From Cupriavidus pauculus (GTDB lineage: Bacteria; Pseudomonadota; Gammaproteobacteria; Burkholderiales; Burkholderiaceae), in NCBI RefSeq assembly GCF_022179805.1, contig NZ_BPUO01000005.1:434001-498000 (forward strand): a stretch of 64,000 bases of DNA. The letters run 5' to 3'. The notes below the pieces were generated by a model, which was not told the DNA's origin, ran no database searches, and saw only the letters and a program-made list of their open reading frames with translations. Position numbers and translations under genes: made by a program. Position 1 is the stretch's first letter. Each line of letters begins with the position of its first letter. This document shows positions 30,142 through 38,994 of the stretch, one piece after another.

Positions 30142-33100
30142 TTATGCCGTGGCGGCGGCGCTGGCGCGCAGGGCGGCAAGCGCCTCGGGCGACATGGCCG
30201 CGAGCTGGCGCTGCAGGCCGGCCAGCGTCTCCAGGCCCTCGGGCTCGGGGCTGGCGGCACGCAGCGCGGTGGCCAGGGCGGCAGCGCTGGGGGCGTCGAA
30301 GACCACGGCGGGAGCGATGTCGAGCTTGAGCAGCTTGCGCACGCGTGCCACCAGCTTGATGACCAGCAGCGAATGGCCGCCCGCCTCGAACAGGTCTTCG
30401 GTGACGCCAAGCTGCGGCGCGCCGAGCAGGTCACGCATCTGGTCGAGCAGCAGCGCTTCGAGTGCCGTGGCCGGCTCGCGGTGCGGCACGTTGGCGGTGT
30501 CCGGTGCGGCCGCCGCGTTTGCGATCAGCGCGCGGCGGTCGATCTTGCCGTTGGGCAGGCGCGGCAGATCGGCGATGGCGAACCACTGGGTCGGGATCAT
30601 CGGCTCGGGCAGGCGCTCGGCCAGCGCCTGGCGCAGCGCCTGACGCTGGGCGGCGGAAAGCGGCCCGCCGTTCGCGTTGGCATCGGCCGGCACCAGCCAC
30701 GCGGCCAGTTGCGTGGCGCCGCCGTCGTGCGTGAGCGGCAGCACCACGGCATGGCGCACGCCGGGCAGCGTCGACAGCGCGTGCTCCACCTCGCCGCATT
30801 CGATGCGGAAGCCGCGCACCTTGACCTGGCTGTCGGCACGGCCGATCAGTTCGATACCGCCGTGTGGCAGGTATCGAGCCAGGTCGCCGCTGCGATAGAG
30901 CCGCTGGCCGGCATGGTCGGGGTGCGCGACAAACGTGTCGGTATTGGCGTCCCGATTGATATAGCCGGCGCAGAGCTGGGCGCCGCCGAGGTACAGCTCG
31001 CCCGTTTCGCCCACCGTGGCCGGATGGCCGGCCGCCGTGCGCACGCGCACCTCGCAGTTGGCCAGCACGCGCGTCAGCGGCAGCGCCGCACCGGACAGGC
31101 CGGAGGCCAGCCCGGCGTCGTGGACCAGGATGCCGACCGTGGTTTCGGTCGGGCCGTAGTGGTTGAACAGCTGGGCGGCCGGCGCACGGTCGCGCAGGCG
31201 GGCCAGGAACGCGGGCGAAGCCGATTCGCCGCCCACCACGATCACCGCGTGCGGCGGCAGCGGCAGGGGCGCGCCATCGCCTTCGATCAGTGCATCGAGG
31301 TGCGACGGCACGATCTTGAGGCAGTCCACGTGCTCGCGCGCCAGGAACGCGGCAAAGCCTGCGGCGTGCTGCATGTCGGCGTCATCGGCCACGCATAGGC
31401 AGGCGCCGTGCCACAGCGCGCCGAACAGCGTGGTGTTGCCAAGGTCGGCCGCCACCGTGGACGTCAGCGCGAAGCGCTCGCAGCGCTCCAAGCCCAGCGC
31501 CTGTCCGGACGCCGCCACGTAGTTCAGCAACTGGCCGTGCGTGATGGCCACGCCCTTGGGCGTGCCGGTCGAGCCCGAGGTGTAGAGCACGTAGGCGGGC
31601 TGGCTGGCTTGCGGGAAAGGCAGCGGCGTTTGGGCCACGCTGTCTTCGCCGGCAAGTTGTGCCATATCGGACAGCACCAGCGTGGCGCCCGCATCGGCCA
31701 GGATCTGTGCGCGGCGTTGTTCCGGCCAAGCCGGGTCCAACGGCAGGTAGGCGGCACCGGCGCGCATGACGGCCAGCAGCGCGATGACCAGGTCGGCGGA
31801 ACGCGGCAGCAGCAGGCCCACCGGCTGGCCGGGCTGGAGCCCCAACGCAGGCAGGCGGCTCGCCACGGCGTCCACGCGCCGCGACAGCTCGGCGTAGGTC
31901 CAGCGCTGGCCGGCGGCCGACAGGGCGATGTCATTCGGGCGCTCGCTGGCCCAGCGGGCCAGCCGTTGCGGCAGCAGTTCGGCACCGAAGTCGACGGCGG
32001 GCGCGTGCATGGCATCGGCGCGCGCCAGGTCGGCGGCGGTGGCCAGCGGCAGCGCGCCGATGCCGGTGTCGGGCTGCGCGCGCAGCGTCTGCAGCAGCGT
32101 GCGGTACTGGTCGAGCAGGCACGCCATCGCATCGGCGGCATGGTGGCGGTCGTGATGCAGCACCAGCGTGCGCGGCTGGCCGGCGTCGTCGAGGCTCACG
32201 TGCAGCGCGATCTCGATGCCGGGCACCGGGGCTACCGGTGCGCCGATGTGCCATGACTGTCCGTTATGGGTGACGGTTGCCGTGGCGGGGCCAGACACGC
32301 CGAACGCAATGCGGCCCGGTGCGTTGGTGGCGATGTCGGCCGGGGCGTGTTCACGCCAGTCCAGGTGTTGCTGGAGTTGCGCGGCAAAGCTGGCCAGCCA
32401 ATCGCCGAACGACGTTGCCGGATCGAATTGAACCACCACGGGCAGTAGCGACGCGTAGCGGCCGACCGCACCGGCCAGCGCCTCGAAGTCGTCGCGGCAG
32501 TCGTTGTGCCAGTCGCCACGGAACGCGCCCGTGCCGTCGAGGCGGGCCAGCAACAGCCACCAGGCGGCTTGCAGCACGTGGGCCGGCGGGCAAATCAACT
32601 GGGCGGCCCAGGCGGCCACGCTGGCCGCTTCGGCATCGTCGAGATCAACGGTCAGCGTTTGCATGGCGCCGGGCGCGGCTTCCGTTTGACGCCACGGTAG
32701 CCGTGGCGCGTCGAGCGCGGAGAGGCGGTCGCGCTGGGCTTGCCAGTAGTCGCGGCCAGCGTCGCTGTTGTCCTGCGCCAGACCGGCCGTCCAGTCGAGA
32801 TAGTCCACATACGAAAGCGGCGCTTCGCAGGCTGGCGCGGCGTCGTCGGCGTAGGCCTGGGCCAGTTCGCGCATCAGCGTGGTCAGGCTGGCGCCGTCGA
32901 CGGCCAGCGGATGGGCGGCCAGCGTCAGTTGTGTGCGTTGCGGATCGAGCGTGCGTACGCTGGCCTGCAGGGTCGACAAATCGCTTGCCTCGCCCCAGAC
33001 CGGCGCCGTGCCCGCGAACTGCTGCCGCAGGCCGCGCAGGCCATCGACGCGGCCAAAGGCGAGGCCGGTGGCGGGGTGGCGCTCGGCCACTCGGGACAGC

Positions 33101-33243
33101 GCACGTTCGAGGCGTGCGGTGTCGAGCGGGCCGTCGATATTGGCGGTCAGCGTGACCGGCTGACTGGTATGGGCTTCGATGGCGCGTTGCTCGCGGCCCA
33201 GCGCCTGGGCGTGGCCGGCCAGATCGGTAACGATGGCGTTCAT
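30142..33243 (-). CDS. NRPS module: interface domain-A(Asp)-PCP
   Basis: A 1033-residue single-module protein. The N-terminal condensation-like domain (residues about 15-430) has HPLAVDG at 111-117 where active C domains have HHxxxDG: the second, catalytic His is Pro112. This matches interface domains known to recruit aspartyl beta-hydroxylases rather than make peptide bonds. The A domain (about 435-935) has pocket residues D-L-T-K-V-G-H-V-G-K, an exact aspartate code, and ends in NGKIDRRA. The PCP (about 955-1015) has the Ser-loaded GGHSLLV motif. Asp held on this PCP is the likely substrate of the hydroxylase fused to the previous protein, which ends only 3 bp upstream. The module should give beta-hydroxyaspartate as residue 1. 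Confidence 0.92.
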   Translation of the reverse strand: MNAIVTDLAGHAQALGREQRAIEAHTSQPVTLTANIDGPLDTARLERALSRVAERHPATGLAFGRVDGLRGLRQQFAGTAPVWGEASDLSTLQASVRTLDPQRTQLTLAAHPLAVDGASLTTLMRELAQAYADDAAPACEAPLSYVDYLDWTAGLAQDNSDAGRDYWQAQRDRLSALDAPRLPWRQTEAAPGAMQTLTVDLDDAEAASVAAWAAQLICPPAHVLQAAWWLLLARLDGTGAFRGDWHNDCRDDFEALAGAVGRYASLLPVVVQFDPATSFGDWLASFAAQLQQHLDWREHAPADIATNAPGRIAFGVSGPATATVTHNGQSWHIGAPVAPVPGIEIALHVSLDDAGQPRTLVLHHDRHHAADAMACLLDQYRTLLQTLRAQPDTGIGALPLATAADLARADAMHAPAVDFGAELLPQRLARWASERPNDIALSAAGQRWTYAELSRRVDAVASRLPALGLQPGQPVGLLLPRSADLVIALLAVMRAGAAYLPLDPAWPEQRRAQILADAGATLVLSDMAQLAGEDSVAQTPLPFPQASQPAYVLYTSGSTGTPKGVAITHGQLLNYVAASGQALGLERCERFALTSTVAADLGNTTLFGALWHGACLCVADDADMQHAAGFAAFLAREHVDCLKIVPSHLDALIEGDGAPLPLPPHAVIVVGGESASPAFLARLRDRAPAAQLFNHYGPTETTVGILVHDAGLASGLSGAALPLTRVLANCEVRVRTAAGHPATVGETGELYLGGAQLCAGYINRDANTDTFVAHPDHAGQRLYRSGDLARYLPHGGIELIGRADSQVKVRGFRIECGEVEHALSTLPGVRHAVVLPLTHDGGATQLAAWLVPADANANGGPLSAAQRQALRQALAERLPEPMIPTQWFAIADLPRLPNGKIDRRALIANAAAAPDTANVPHREPATALEALLLDQMRDLLGAPQLGVTEDLFEAGGHSLLVIKLVARVRKLLKLDIAPAVVFDAPSAAALATALRAASPEPEGLETLAGLQRQLAAMSPEALAALRASAAATA

Positions 33244-33246
33244 CGA

Positions 33247-36200
33247 TCAGCCCTCCACCGTTGCGGCCAGCACGTTGCCGGCGTTCTGCGGCGTGGCCGG
33301 GCCGGCGTCGAGTGCGGGCAGGTCGCTGCGCTCGAACATGTCGCCCATGGCCACCACGATCTTGCGCGGGCCCTGGTAGGGGTCGCGGGCGTGGGCTGCC
33401 AGCATGTTGTCGAGCATCACCACGTCGCCCTGGCGCCAGTCGAACCGGACCGCGCAGGCTTCATACAGGTCGCCGATCAGCGCCATGGTGGCATCGTCGA
33501 TGGGGCTGCCGTCGCCAAACGTCACCTGGCGCGGCATGCGCTCCGGGCCGACGATTTCCAGCAGGTCGCGCCGGACTTCGGCGTCCAGGCAGGCCGTGTG
33601 GTGCAACTGCACCTGGTTGAAGAAGCTGCGCTCGCCGGTGACGGGGTGGGCGATCACGGCCGGGCACAGTTCGCGGGTCTGCAGCGTGTCGGCGTCAAAC
33701 CACGTGAAATCGGTGCCCGATGCGCGCAGGCGCGCTTCCACGTCATCACGGGAATCAGTCTTGAAGAAATCGCGCCAGCTCACGTCGAGCTTGTCGTTGA
33801 ACGTGCGCACGTAGCGCAGGCCCTTGCTTTCGAATTGCGCGGCCAGTTCGCGCGGCAGGCAGCGGTACATCTCGCGGCAGTCGACGATGGGCGTGGCGCC
33901 GCCCACCGGCGACGGCAGCTCGCAGAAGAACCACTGCTTGCGCGGCCAGCGCGACAGGTGCGCGCTTTCGTTGTGGAACAGGATCATTTCGCGCTCGGGG
34001 TACGGCGTGGAGCGGTAGGTGTTGCGGCCGCCTTCCTTCTTCGGCAGGTCGCCGTAGGCGCCGTAAAGACCCGGTTCGATAGATTCCGCGAACGCTTCGA
34101 ATTCCTGCGGCGTGCGCAGCCCGAAGCCGCGCAGCAGGATGCCGCCGTGGCGGCACAGCGTGGCCTCGATGTCGTGGCGATGCGCGAGCGCCCAGGCCAC
34201 GGGGTCCAGGTCCGGCGAGGCGGGCTCGATCACGATGGGGAAGGTGCGGTCCGGCGCCAGGAACGATGTGCGTACCAGCGATGCCGGCGCCGCCGGTTGT
34301 GCAGCTTGAGCGGGCTGCCGGGCGAGCTTGCCCAGTTTTGCGAGCTTGTCGAGTTTGCTGGGGCTGGAAACTTGGCTGGAAGTCATGGCGGGCTTGTCGG
34401 TGGCGGGTTCGCAAAGGCCGGCCGGCACATCGAGGCCGGACAGCAGGCAGGCGGGATCGGCCACGGCCTGCGCCAGCACGGCGCCATAGGCGTCGGCCAT
34501 GCGCTGCACCGTGGCGCGCGGGAACAGCGCGGTGGCGTACACCCATTCGGCGCGCAGGCCGTCGGGCTGGGGGTCAAGGAACACGGCGAGATCGAACTTG
34601 GCCGCGTGGACGGGCGTGGGCAGGCGCTGGGCCTGCAGGCCGTGGAACGGGCGGGCATCGGCGGGGGTGTTCTGCAGCACGAACAGCATCTGCACCAGCG
34701 GGTGCCACGCGCGTTCGCGCGGCACGCCGGCGGCCTCGACGATGCGCTCGAACGGCAGTGCCTGGTGGTCGAAGGCGGCCAGCGTCTGCGCGCGTACCTG
34801 ATCGAGCAGGTCGACGAACGACATCGCGGCACGGGGCTGCGTGCGCAACGGCAGTACGTTGACGAAGAAGCCGATCAGGTCTTCGAGCTCGCGGCGCGTG
34901 CGGCCGGCCACGTCGATCCCGACCAGCTGGTCCTCGGCGCCGCCCAGGCGGTGCAGCAGCGCGTGGAACGCGGCCAGCAGCACCATGTAGCGCGTGGCAC
35001 CGTGGCGGCGCGCCACGGCGTCTGCCTGCGCCAGCAACGCGGCGGGCAGATCGCTGTAGCAGGCATCGCCGGCGGCCGAGGCCACGGGCGGGCGGCGGTT
35101 CGGCGTGGGCAGCGTAGGCAGGCGCGGCGCCCCTTCGAGGGCGGCGCGCCAGTAGGCGGTATCGGCCACGCTCTGCGGGCCGTGGTCTTCGGCCTGCTGG
35201 TGCTGCGCGTAGTCGGCGTACTGCACCGTCAGCGCGGGCAGGTCGATGGACTGGCCGGCGCGGGCGGCGTTGTAGCCGGCGGCCAGCGTGTCGAGCAGGA
35301 TGCCGATGGACCAGCCGTCGCCGACGATATGGTGCAGCGTGACCAGCAGCGCGTGATCATCCTCGGCCATCCGCACCAGCCGGGCGCGCAGCAGCGGCGC
35401 ACGGGCCAGGTCGAATGGCTCGCGTGCCTGCACATCGGCCAGTTCGCGCAGCGCGGCGTCACGTGAGGTGGCGTTCAGCGTGGACAGGTCGCTGTGCGGC
35501 ACGTCGATGGTGATGCTGTCGGCGATGCTGGCATACGGCGCGCCGTGGGCATCGGCCGGATAGCCGGTGCGCAGGATCTCGTGGCGAGCCACCAGCACGG
35601 CCAGACTGGCGTGCAGCGCCGCGATGTCGAGCGTGCCGTGCAGGCGCAGGCCGCCGGCCATGTTGTAGGTCCAGCGGTCGGCTGGCGCGGCGATGCGGTC
35701 GGCCAGCCAGAGCCGGTGCTGGGCTGGCGCCAGCGGCATCCGGGCGGTGCGTGGGGCCGTGGCGATGGTCTGGGGCATCGACGTCGTAGTGCCAGCCGGC
35801 AGTTGTTCAAGCGCGGCGGCGCAGGCGGTCAGCGTCGGATGGTCGAACGGCAGCCGCATCGGCACGGCGGCGCCGAATTGCTCGCGCAGCCGCGCCACGA
35901 GTCGCGCGGCGGTCAGCGAGTTGCCGCCGCTGGCGAAGAAGTGTGCGTGCCGGTCGACGGGCGCCGTGCCGAGTAGTTCCTGCCACAGCGCAGCAAGCGC
36001 GATTTCGGTATCGCCCTGCGGCGGCTCGGCGGCCTGTGCGGCCACGCCGCCAGCCGTGGTGCCGCCCACCGTGAACGTGCCATGCGCCCAGATCGCGCAG
36101 GCGTCTAGGCTGTGGTCGAGCCAGCCCTGGCGGCACGCGCTGCGCTGCAGCTTGCCGCTGGTTGTCTTGGGCAGGCCGCCCGGGTTCAGCAGCAGCGCCA

Positions 36201-37779
36201 CGGCCAGCGGTGCGCCGCAGGCATTGCCAACCGCTTCGGCCAGCGCCTGCACCAGCGCCACGTGGCCCACGCGCTTCTGGTCCGGGCGCGAGATCTCGGC
36301 GGCGACGCCGATCGCTTCGCCGTCAGGCGTCTGCACCGGGAACGCAGCCACGCGGCCACGGCGGGCGGCGGGGACGTGATGTTCGACGGCGCGCTCGATG
36401 TCCTGCGGATAGAGATTCTGGCCGCGCACGATGATCAGGTCCTTGCGGCGGCCGGCGATATAGAGCTGGCCGTCGCGCAGCAGGCCAAGGTCGCCGGTGC
36501 GCAGCCAGCCATCGCCGTTGCCGCCGTTGAAGGTGGCGGCCGTGGCGTCGGCATTGCGCCAGTAGCCATGCGTGACGCTGGCGCCGGCCACCTCGATTTC
36601 ACCGACCTGGCCGTCGGGCAGGGTGCGGCCGTCGGCCGTGGCGATGCGGACGGTGTGCGCACTGCGCGGGAATCCGCAGGCGACCAGTTCCAGGCCGTCT
36701 TGCGCCGCCTCGCCGTGACCCTGCGCGAGCGCGCTGGCATCGAACGTCGTGCACAGCATGCCGCTGCCACGCTTGCCGCCGGTGACGAACAGCGTGGCCT
36801 CGGCCAGGCCGTAGCACGGATACAGCGCCTGCTCGCTGAAGCCTGCCGGCGCAAAGCGATCGCGGAACGCGCGCAGCGTATCGGCGCGTACGGGCTCGGC
36901 GCCCGAATAGGCAACCTTCCAGCAGGACAGGTCGAGCCCTTCCAGATGGCTGTCGCGTACGCGTTCCACGCAGAGCCGGTACGCAAAGTCGGGGCCGCCC
37001 GAGACCGTGGCGCGATGGCGGCTGATGGCCTGCAGCCAGCGGGCCGGACGCTCCAGGAAGAACTGCGGCGACATCATCACCACGGGCACGCCGGTGTACA
37101 CCGGCTGCAGCAGGCCGCCGATCAGGCCCATGTCGTGGTAGAGCGGCAGCCACGTGGCAATCACGTCGTCAGGGCCGATGCCCATGCCGTCCGCGATGGC
37201 CACCTCGTTCGCCATCACGTTGCCATGGCTGACCATCACGCCCTTGGGCGCGGCGGTGGAGCCCGACGTGTATTGCAGGAAGGCCAGCGTGTCGGGCGTG
37301 GCGGCATACGGCCGCCAGCCGTCGGGGGCCGGTGCGTGGGGGCCATCGGCCAGCACGATGCGGGCATCGGGGGCGATGGCGCCCAGCGCCTCGGCGTGCA
37401 GCGTTGCCTGCGCGGCCGTGGTGATGATCAGTGCGGGCTCGGCGTCGGCGGCGATGGCGCGCAGGCGTGCCACTTGCGCGGAGCGCACGGCGCCGGGCTC
37501 GAAGGCCGGCACGGCGGTCAGTCCCGCGTACAGGCAGGCAAAGAACGCGGTGACATAGTCGATGCCGCTGTCCATCAGCAGCAGCGCGCGCTCTGCCGGC
37601 GCGGCGGCGCGGGCGAGTTCGGCCGCCAGGTTGCGCACGCGGGCGTGCAGGGCGGCGTAGTCGTAGCGGGTTTCGCCAGTGGCGTCGATGGTGATCAGCG
37701 CCGTGTCGCCGGCACGCTGCGCGGCCAGACGGCCGAGGTGAGCCACCAGCGTGGCCGGGACGTTCGGATCGGACTGCAT
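33247..37779 (-). CDS. Loading protein: fatty acyl-AMP ligase-ACP-C-aspartyl beta-hydroxylase
   Basis: A 1510-residue hybrid. Residues 1 to about 570 are a fatty acyl-AMP ligase (LQYTSGSTAAPKG, WLPLYHDMGLIGG), followed by an ACP (FFASGGNSL, about 630) and a condensation domain (HHIVGDGWS). After a Lys/Ala-rich linker comes a SyrP/TauD-like Fe(II)/2-oxoglutarate oxygenase (about 1165-1500) with iron ligands His1269-x-Glu1271 and His1463 and Arg1472 for 2-oxoglutarate. The protein should activate a fatty acid, join it to the first amino acid and hydroxylate carrier-bound Asp at the beta carbon. Both C domain and hydroxylase presumably act on the Asp module encoded by the next gene, 3 bp away. 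Fatty acid length cannot be read. Confidence 0.93.
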   Translation of the reverse strand: MQSDPNVPATLVAHLGRLAAQRAGDTALITIDATGETRYDYAALHARVRNLAAELARAAAPAERALLLMDSGIDYVTAFFACLYAGLTAVPAFEPGAVRSAQVARLRAIAADAEPALIITTAAQATLHAEALGAIAPDARIVLADGPHAPAPDGWRPYAATPDTLAFLQYTSGSTAAPKGVMVSHGNVMANEVAIADGMGIGPDDVIATWLPLYHDMGLIGGLLQPVYTGVPVVMMSPQFFLERPARWLQAISRHRATVSGGPDFAYRLCVERVRDSHLEGLDLSCWKVAYSGAEPVRADTLRAFRDRFAPAGFSEQALYPCYGLAEATLFVTGGKRGSGMLCTTFDASALAQGHGEAAQDGLELVACGFPRSAHTVRIATADGRTLPDGQVGEIEVAGASVTHGYWRNADATAATFNGGNGDGWLRTGDLGLLRDGQLYIAGRRKDLIIVRGQNLYPQDIERAVEHHVPAARRGRVAAFPVQTPDGEAIGVAAEISRPDQKRVGHVALVQALAEAVGNACGAPLAVALLLNPGGLPKTTSGKLQRSACRQGWLDHSLDACAIWAHGTFTVGGTTAGGVAAQAAEPPQGDTEIALAALWQELLGTAPVDRHAHFFASGGNSLTAARLVARLREQFGAAVPMRLPFDHPTLTACAAALEQLPAGTTTSMPQTIATAPRTARMPLAPAQHRLWLADRIAAPADRWTYNMAGGLRLHGTLDIAALHASLAVLVARHEILRTGYPADAHGAPYASIADSITIDVPHSDLSTLNATSRDAALRELADVQAREPFDLARAPLLRARLVRMAEDDHALLVTLHHIVGDGWSIGILLDTLAAGYNAARAGQSIDLPALTVQYADYAQHQQAEDHGPQSVADTAYWRAALEGAPRLPTLPTPNRRPPVASAAGDACYSDLPAALLAQADAVARRHGATRYMVLLAAFHALLHRLGGAEDQLVGIDVAGRTRRELEDLIGFFVNVLPLRTQPRAAMSFVDLLDQVRAQTLAAFDHQALPFERIVEAAGVPRERAWHPLVQMLFVLQNTPADARPFHGLQAQRLPTPVHAAKFDLAVFLDPQPDGLRAEWVYATALFPRATVQRMADAYGAVLAQAVADPACLLSGLDVPAGLCEPATDKPAMTSSQVSSPSKLDKLAKLGKLARQPAQAAQPAAPASLVRTSFLAPDRTFPIVIEPASPDLDPVAWALAHRHDIEATLCRHGGILLRGFGLRTPQEFEAFAESIEPGLYGAYGDLPKKEGGRNTYRSTPYPEREMILFHNESAHLSRWPRKQWFFCELPSPVGGATPIVDCREMYRCLPRELAAQFESKGLRYVRTFNDKLDVSWRDFFKTDSRDDVEARLRASGTDFTWFDADTLQTRELCPAVIAHPVTGERSFFNQVQLHHTACLDAEVRRDLLEIVGPERMPRQVTFGDGSPIDDATMALIGDLYEACAVRFDWRQGDVVMLDNMLAAHARDPYQGPRKIVVAMGDMFERSDLPALDAGPATPQNAGNVLAATVEG

Positions 37780-37833
37780 TGGAATCGGCTTTCCAGGAAG
37801 ACGGTTGGCGGTGGAGGCGATGTGGCGCGCGGG

Positions 37834-38592
37834 TCAGGCCGGCGCGGGCACGGGGGCGGTGGACGGCGAGGGCAGGCGAGGCAGGGTCAGGCAGGCGACC
37901 AGGCTGCGCACCACATCGGCCTGGCTGTCGTGCACGAAGAAATGCCCGCCGGCGAACCATTCGAGCGTATAGCCGGCGAGCGTTTCGGCGGCCCAGGCGT
38001 GCAGGTCGGGCGGGGCGATCGGATCGTCATGGCCGGCAAACACGTGCAGCGGCATGGGCAGCGGCGCCACGTTGGTGCGACGGAAGCTTTCGCAGACGCG
38101 ATAGTCGGCGTCGAGCACATCCAGCGTCAGGCGCAGCAGTTCCGCATCGGCGAACACGACCTCGGGCGTACCGCCGTGCCGGCGCAGGTCGGCCACCAGC
38201 GCCGCGTCGCCGCGCAGTGCGGCCAGCCGTTGCGGATCGCGCCGGCTGGGCGCCGCGCTGCCCGATACGATCAGCCGCTGCGGCAACGGCAGGCCGCGCT
38301 CGCGCAGCATGTGGCAGACGCGCCAGCCGAGCAGGCCGCCCATGCTGTGGCCAAAGATCGCGTACGGCGTGGCGGCGTGCGCTTGCTGGCCGAGCCGGTG
38401 GGCCAGCATGTCGGTCATCTCGGCGGCCAGCGGCTCGAACTCGCGCAGGAGGGGTTCGTCGAGCCGCGCGCCGCGACCCGGGGGCTCCAGCGCGATCAGC
38501 TCGATGGCGGCCGGCAGCAGCCGGCGCCAGCGCAGGTACGCCGTGGCACTGGACCCGGCATGGGGCAGGCAGAACAGTTGCAGCGCCGGCAT
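37834..38592 (-). CDS. Type II thioesterase
   Basis: A 252-residue alpha/beta hydrolase of the GrsT/type II thioesterase family. It has FCLPHAGSSA at the start, GHSMGG with Ser83 as nucleophile, AGHDDPI with the acid residue and GGHFFV with the histidine. Such enzymes remove wrong or stalled groups from carrier domains. ATG 38592 lies 2 bp after the MbtH-like stop and the gene is 54 bp before the loading protein gene, all in one operon. Residues beyond the C-terminal His are Pro/Ala-rich. A longer open frame to 38685 overlaps mbtH and is rejected. Confidence 0.92.
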   Translation of the reverse strand: MPALQLFCLPHAGSSATAYLRWRRLLPAAIELIALEPPGRGARLDEPLLREFEPLAAEMTDMLAHRLGQQAHAATPYAIFGHSMGGLLGWRVCHMLRERGLPLPQRLIVSGSAAPSRRDPQRLAALRGDAALVADLRRHGGTPEVVFADAELLRLTLDVLDADYRVCESFRRTNVAPLPMPLHVFAGHDDPIAPPDLHAWAAETLAGYTLEWFAGGHFFVHDSQADVVRSLVACLTLPRLPSPSTAPVPAPA

Positions 38593-38594
38593 GG

Positions 38595-38816
38595 TCAGGC
38601 ATCCGCCCGCGTTGGCTCCTCCATGAAGCGGCGCAGGCTCAGCGGGCGCATGTCGGTCCAGACGCGTTCGATATGGTCCAGGCAAGCCTGCTTGTTGCCG
38701 CTGAAGCCGTCGAGCCGCCAGCCGCCGGGCACGGGCTTGTAGTCGGGCCAGATCGAGTACTGCTCTTCGTGGTTGACGAGAACCAGGAACGTGGCGTCGT
38801 CGCGGTCGAAACTCAT
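38595..38816 (-). CDS. MbtH-like protein
   Basis: A complete 73-residue MbtH-family protein with the hallmark [19 protein letters not shown]. MbtH proteins bind adenylation domains and are often needed for their folding or activity, so this one is expected to serve some of the six A domains encoded downstream. ATG 38816 has a GGGAG seven bases upstream. It is the first gene of the NRPS operon, 70 bp downstream of a candidate iron-starvation promoter. Confidence 0.95.
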   Translation of the reverse strand: MSFDRDDATFLVLVNHEEQYSIWPDYKPVPGGWRLDGFSGNKQACLDHIERVWTDMRPLSLRRFMEEPTRADA

Positions 38817-38885
38817 GAAAGGCTCCCTTTCGGTACGGGTGGTGTCTGTGGCGCCACGAAAACTTGGTGGTGCATCACCCTGTTC

Positions 38886-38910
38886 GACGAAAGGGGCCGG
38901 GGATTATTTA
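38886..38910 (-). promoter_or_regulatory. Candidate OrbS/PvdS-type promoter of the NRPS operon
   Basis: Minus-strand TAAA (38910-38907), exactly 17 bases, then CGTC (38889-38886), a full match to the OrbS promoter pattern. With its context, CTAAAT-N16-CGT, it also matches the PvdS iron-starvation box. The start codon of mbtH is 70 bp downstream. The responsible ECF sigma factor is not in the window. Confidence 0.7.
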
Positions 38911-38994
38911 GTGGAGGGGGCGGCGAGGCCGGCGGCGAGCGCCGCCGGAGGGGTGGGTAAGTGCCTGATTCTTATGGCGGGTTGCCGCGTGGCG

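Noticed and set aside
30120..30434. 105-codon N-terminal extension of the two-module NRPS
   Set aside because: It overlaps the previous NRPS gene, is rich in Ser/Trp/Arg/Pro, and the ATG at 30119 gives a typical C-domain start.
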